From NCBI GenBank assembly GCA_964537075.1, contig CAZIBB010000007.1, positions 1 through 29,328 of the forward strand: a stretch of 29,328 bases of DNA, in the 5' to 3' direction. How positions within the stretch are numbered: position 1 is the stretch's first letter; the number at the start of each line of letters is the position of its first letter. The notes under the pieces were generated by a model. The model did no database searches. It worked only from the letters and a program-made list of their open reading frames with translations, and was not told where the DNA came from. Positions 26,471-29,328 of the stretch are shown piece after piece. This DNA is from CAYTED01 sp964537075 (GTDB lineage: Bacteria > Patescibacteriota > Minisyncoccia > Moranbacterales > UBA1568). Made by a program: the position numbers and the translations under genes.

Positions 26471-29328
26471 ATGGTTCAGGTCATACGGGGGACACAAAGC
26501 GACGAGCTCTCAAAAAAATCGGTCTCGCTCGACGAAAAACTCCAGAAAATAAAAACCGCTTCCATCGAAGAGGATGCTTCGCGTCTCGCCTTCGCTTCCG
26601 GGATCGCCTATGCCGACTTGCATCTCTTTCCCATTCTCGCCGAAGACATCCGCCTGATTCCCGAAGAAATTGCCGTCAACCTGCACATCGCGCTCTTCCA
26701 GCAAAGCGGAAAAACCGCCCATTTTGCCATGCTTGAGCCGGAAAACAACGAATCCCGCGCCTACATCAAGGAGCTCTGCGAAAAAAATGATTGGAAGCCG
26801 GTTCTGCATATCGTATCTCAACCATCTCTTGATAAAGCAATCAATATCTATCACGATGCCCCGCTCATCAAGAGTCTCGATCTCATGCGCGTATCGCTCA
26901 CGGGCGATGACCTGAAAAATTTCGAGAAAAATTTCGGAGCGCTTCTCGACCTCGAGCATACGTTTCAGAAATCATCCACCTCGCAGGTCATCGAAATCAT
27001 TCTCGCCGGAGCGAAGCAGATGCGCGCGAGCGATATCCACTTCGAACCAGAAGAGGAATCCACACGGCTCCGATATCGTGTCGACGGAGTGCTCCAGGAC
27101 ATCGGAAAATTTCCGAAGTCGGTATATCATCTCGCCACTTCCCGCATAAAGATGATCAGTAAAATGCGCCTCAATGTCCGCGACCGCGCGCAGGATGGAC
27201 ATTTTTTCGTCGATCTCGATGGCAATCGTATCGACGTCCGCGTAAATTCCATTCCCGGGAAATATGGCGAAAATATCAACATGCGCCTCCTCTCGGCCGA
27301 CAGTCTCGTCGCCAAGATGGAGGACCTCGGACTCCGCGGTCTCGCCTACGAGGCGGTACGGACAGAAATCACCAAGCCGCACGGCATGATACTCAATACC
27401 GGACCAACCGGTTCCGGAAAAACGACAACACTCTACACCCTCCTCGGACAGATGAATCAGCCAGGAACGAAAATCATCACTATCGAGGATCCGATCGAAT
27501 ACACGCTTCAGGGCATCGTCCAAACCGAAGTAGCCAAGGGAGGACAATACACTTTCGCCGATGGTCTGCGCGCCATCGTCCGTCAGGATCCGGATATCAT
27601 TCTCGTCGGTGAGATCCGTGATGACGAAACGGCCGATATCGCCGTAAACGCCGCACTCACCGGACATCTCGTGCTCTCAACCCTGCATGCGAACAGCGCT
27701 TCGGCTGCCGTACCACGACTCCTCGAGCTCAGCATGAAGCGGGAACTCATCACTTCATCCGTCAACTGCTTCATCGCCCAAAGGCTCGTCCGTATTCTCT
27801 GCGACGAATGCAAATCGTCCTATGCGCCAGCGAAAGAAACCGTCGACTCTCTCAAGGAATTCATCGCGATCATTTCCCCGAAATCAAAAGTCGATATTCC
27901 GAAAGACATCCCCCTCCTCTGGAGGTCCGTCGGCTGTTCGAACTGCAATATGACCGGCTTCCGCGGACGAAAGGGAATCTTTGAGGTACTTCTCATGTCA
28001 CCCGCCGTTACGGCGGTGATCAATGATCTCGGCACCGAAGATCAGATTCTCCGCACCGCCCTCGAAGACGGCATGGTCACCATGACGCAGGATGGAATTC
28101 TGAAAGCCATCGAAGGAATCACCACGCTCGAAGAAGTGTGGCGCGTCGCCGACCAGGCCGATGCCCTCCGTAATATCTATACCGAACTCATGCCGAGTGC
28201 TCTCTCCCGATCTTCTCTCATCCCGACCGATCTGTTGGAAAAAACAGACACACATCTCACAAACTTCTCTCTGTTCGATACCTTCGTGAAGGACTTACCC
28301 CAAAATCAATTCCTCCGCGCTATATTCGCGGCGGCGCTTCTTCTCCGAGCTGGCGACATCCATCTCGAACCGACCGATACCGTCGTGCTCGTCCGATTCC
28401 GCATCGACGGCATACTTCAGACCGTCACCTCTTTCGCAAAAAATAACTATCCATCCATACTCGGCGAGATAAAACTCTGGGCCGGGCTCAAGTCAGGCGA
28501 GCAGGCCGGCGTCGTTGACGGGCGTTTTTCCATCTCCATCGAAACACCCTACCGGAATATCACCGCTGTTCAAACTGACATCCGTCTGTCCATCATCCTC
28601 GGCGGTTTCGGCGAGACCGCGGTGATGCGGCTTCTTTCCAAGAACACCGTCAAGCTCGAACTCGGAAGTCTCAATATCCGCAAAGAAAATCTCGCGCGCA
28701 TCCTGGACGCCGTCAAGAAACCGAATGGCATCATCCTCAATACCGGACCGACCGGTTCTGGAAAAACGACGACACTCTACAGCATTCTCTCCGGCCTCAA
28801 CAAACCGGAAGTGAAGATCATCACCGTCGAAGATCCGATCGAATATCAGCTGCCAGGTATTCTCCAGACTCAGGTCAATAACGATGAAGGGTATTCTTTT
28901 GGGAGTGCACTCCGTTCCCTTCTCCGCCAAAACCCCGACATCATGATGATCGGTGAGATTCGCGATGAAGAAACCGCGCAGATCGCCGTCCAAGCAGCTA
29001 TCACCGGGCATCTCGTTCTCTCCACGCTTCACGCTAATTCTGCCGCCGGAGCCATCCCTCGCATGCTCAATATGGGTGTCACGGGCGACGACCTCGCCAA
29101 TGCCGGCAACTGTTTCATCGCGCAGAGACTCGTGCGACATCTCTGCGAAAATTGTCGTGAGGTCGTCGCGCCGACTCCCGAGGAAGCCACACTGATAGAA
29201 AAGTATCTCGCGAAACTGACAAAAGCTTCCGGTATCGAAAAACCAAGCACAGGAAAAATTTATAAAACAAAAGGTTGCAAGCAATGCAATGGCACAGGCT
29301 ATACCGGACAAATCGTTCTCTCTGAAGC
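26471..29328 (+). CDS. Tandem GspE/PilB secretion ATPase: two complete motor modules in one protein (3' end missing)
   Basis: One uninterrupted frame of 952 codons runs off the right edge. Residues 1 to about 165 are a PilB/GspE N-terminal domain (EEIAVNLHIALF...). Module 1 (about 171-520): MRASDIHFEPEE, YRVDGVLQDIG, Walker A GPTGSGKTT (311-319, Lys317), Asp box ITIEDPIEY, Walker B ILVGEIRDDE, His box GHLVLSTLHAN, and zinc cysteines 444/447 and 489/492. A linker of about 90 residues follows. Module 2 (from about 610): LRAGDIHLEPTD, RFRIDGILQ, Walker A at 759-767 (Lys765), ITVEDPIEY, MMIGEIRDEE, GHLVLSTLHAN, and cysteines 892/895 and 936/939. Each module has every catalytic motif, but the second lacks the N1 domain. 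Normally one such chain is the subunit of a hexameric pilus-assembly ATPase in the cytoplasm. The frame was checked across the junction. No SD is seen. Confidence 0.93.
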   Translation, partial: MVQVIRGTQSDELSKKSVSLDEKLQKIKTASIEEDASRLAFASGIAYADLHLFPILAEDIRLIPEEIAVNLHIALFQQSGKTAHFAMLEPENNESRAYIKELCEKNDWKPVLHIVSQPSLDKAINIYHDAPLIKSLDLMRVSLTGDDLKNFEKNFGALLDLEHTFQKSSTSQVIEIILAGAKQMRASDIHFEPEEESTRLRYRVDGVLQDIGKFPKSVYHLATSRIKMISKMRLNVRDRAQDGHFFVDLDGNRIDVRVNSIPGKYGENINMRLLSADSLVAKMEDLGLRGLAYEAVRTEITKPHGMILNTGPTGSGKTTTLYTLLGQMNQPGTKIITIEDPIEYTLQGIVQTEVAKGGQYTFADGLRAIVRQDPDIILVGEIRDDETADIAVNAALTGHLVLSTLHANSASAAVPRLLELSMKRELITSSVNCFIAQRLVRILCDECKSSYAPAKETVDSLKEFIAIISPKSKVDIPKDIPLLWRSVGCSNCNMTGFRGRKGIFEVLLMSPAVTAVINDLGTEDQILRTALEDGMVTMTQDGILKAIEGITTLEEVWRVADQADALRNIYTELMPSALSRSSLIPTDLLEKTDTHLTNFSLFDTFVKDLPQNQFLRAIFAAALLLRAGDIHLEPTDTVVLVRFRIDGILQTVTSFAKNNYPSILGEIKLWAGLKSGEQAGVVDGRFSISIETPYRNITAVQTDIRLSIILGGFGETAVMRLLSKNTVKLELGSLNIRKENLARILDAVKKPNGIILNTGPTGSGKTTTLYSILSGLNKPEVKIITVEDPIEYQLPGILQTQVNNDEGYSFGSALRSLLRQNPDIMMIGEIRDEETAQIAVQAAITGHLVLSTLHANSAAGAIPRMLNMGVTGDDLANAGNCFIAQRLVRHLCENCREVVAPTPEEATLIEKYLAKLTKASGIEKPSTGKIYKTKGCKQCNGTGYTGQIVLSE

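Noticed and set aside
26972..29311. Long minus-strand frames (231 and 272 codons) opposite the double ATPase
   Set aside because: Their start and stop positions mirror each other because the two ATPase modules are similar; they are shadows created by codon bias.

Overview
The window looks like a chromosome segment from a Candidate Phyla Radiation (Patescibacteria, Parcubacteria/Moranbacteria-like) bacterium. This is inferred from four things. Genes are compact and mostly lack clear Shine-Dalgarno sites. The gene set is typical of the group: LemA-HtpX, DUF3048, a C39-like peptidase, FemAB plus MurE, pyruvate kinase, malic enzyme, a NiFe hydrogenase small subunit, and PilB/GspE ATPases. Several small membrane proteins of no named family are present. 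Intergenic regions carry degenerate short-word repeats. TGA and TAA both act as ordinary stops, so the standard bacterial code applies.

Layout. 1-750: a hydrogenase delta/small subunit reading off the left edge, then a small element bounded by inverted repeats. 822-1158: an isolated plus-strand gene with a strong ribosome binding site and two stacked terminators. 1149-6752 (minus): C39-like peptidase, a coiled-coil remnant, a LytR_C protein, a membrane protein, malic enzyme, an AlkD-PCMT fusion and a small FMN_bind-like protein. 6883-6969: tRNA-Ser(GGA). 7081-8511: pyruvate kinase. 8822-9142: a secreted protein with its own strong promoter, SD and terminator. 9458-12558 (minus): a membrane protein, a DUF4258-like protein, HtpX, a broken four-helix-bundle gene and LemA. 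12688-13134 (plus): divergent PAP2 protein. 13206-16195 (minus): ruvA-femX-murE. 16382-16651 (plus): rpsT. 16815-19141 (minus): holA and DUF3048. 19328-20152 (plus): isopentenyl phosphate kinase. 20178-24969 (minus): Nudix protein, small ORF, kinase-like protein, polA and tsaE. 25203-29328 (plus): a DHH-like protein and a giant ORF with two complete PilB/GspE ATPase modules, cut by the right edge.

How the genes fit together. Malic enzyme and pyruvate kinase surround the pyruvate node, and the hydrogenase subunit fits a fermentative redox economy. MurE, FemX, LytR_C and the C39-like protein serve the envelope. PolA, HolA and RuvA serve replication and repair. The double ATPase suggests a type IV pilus or DNA-uptake machine.

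Most notable: (i) the single polypeptide with two intact secretion-ATPase modules; (ii) the AlkD-PCMT fusion; (iii) repeat-like sequences read in frame inside tsaE, murE, polA and a DUF4258-like gene; (iv) a dispersed structured element built around CGGTCGTT/AACGACCG next to a hairpin; (v) a four-helix-bundle gene with an ochre codon wedged between lemA and htpX; and (vi) a fossil copy of the polA 5' end in front of polA. No database search was possible, so family assignments rest on motif recognition.
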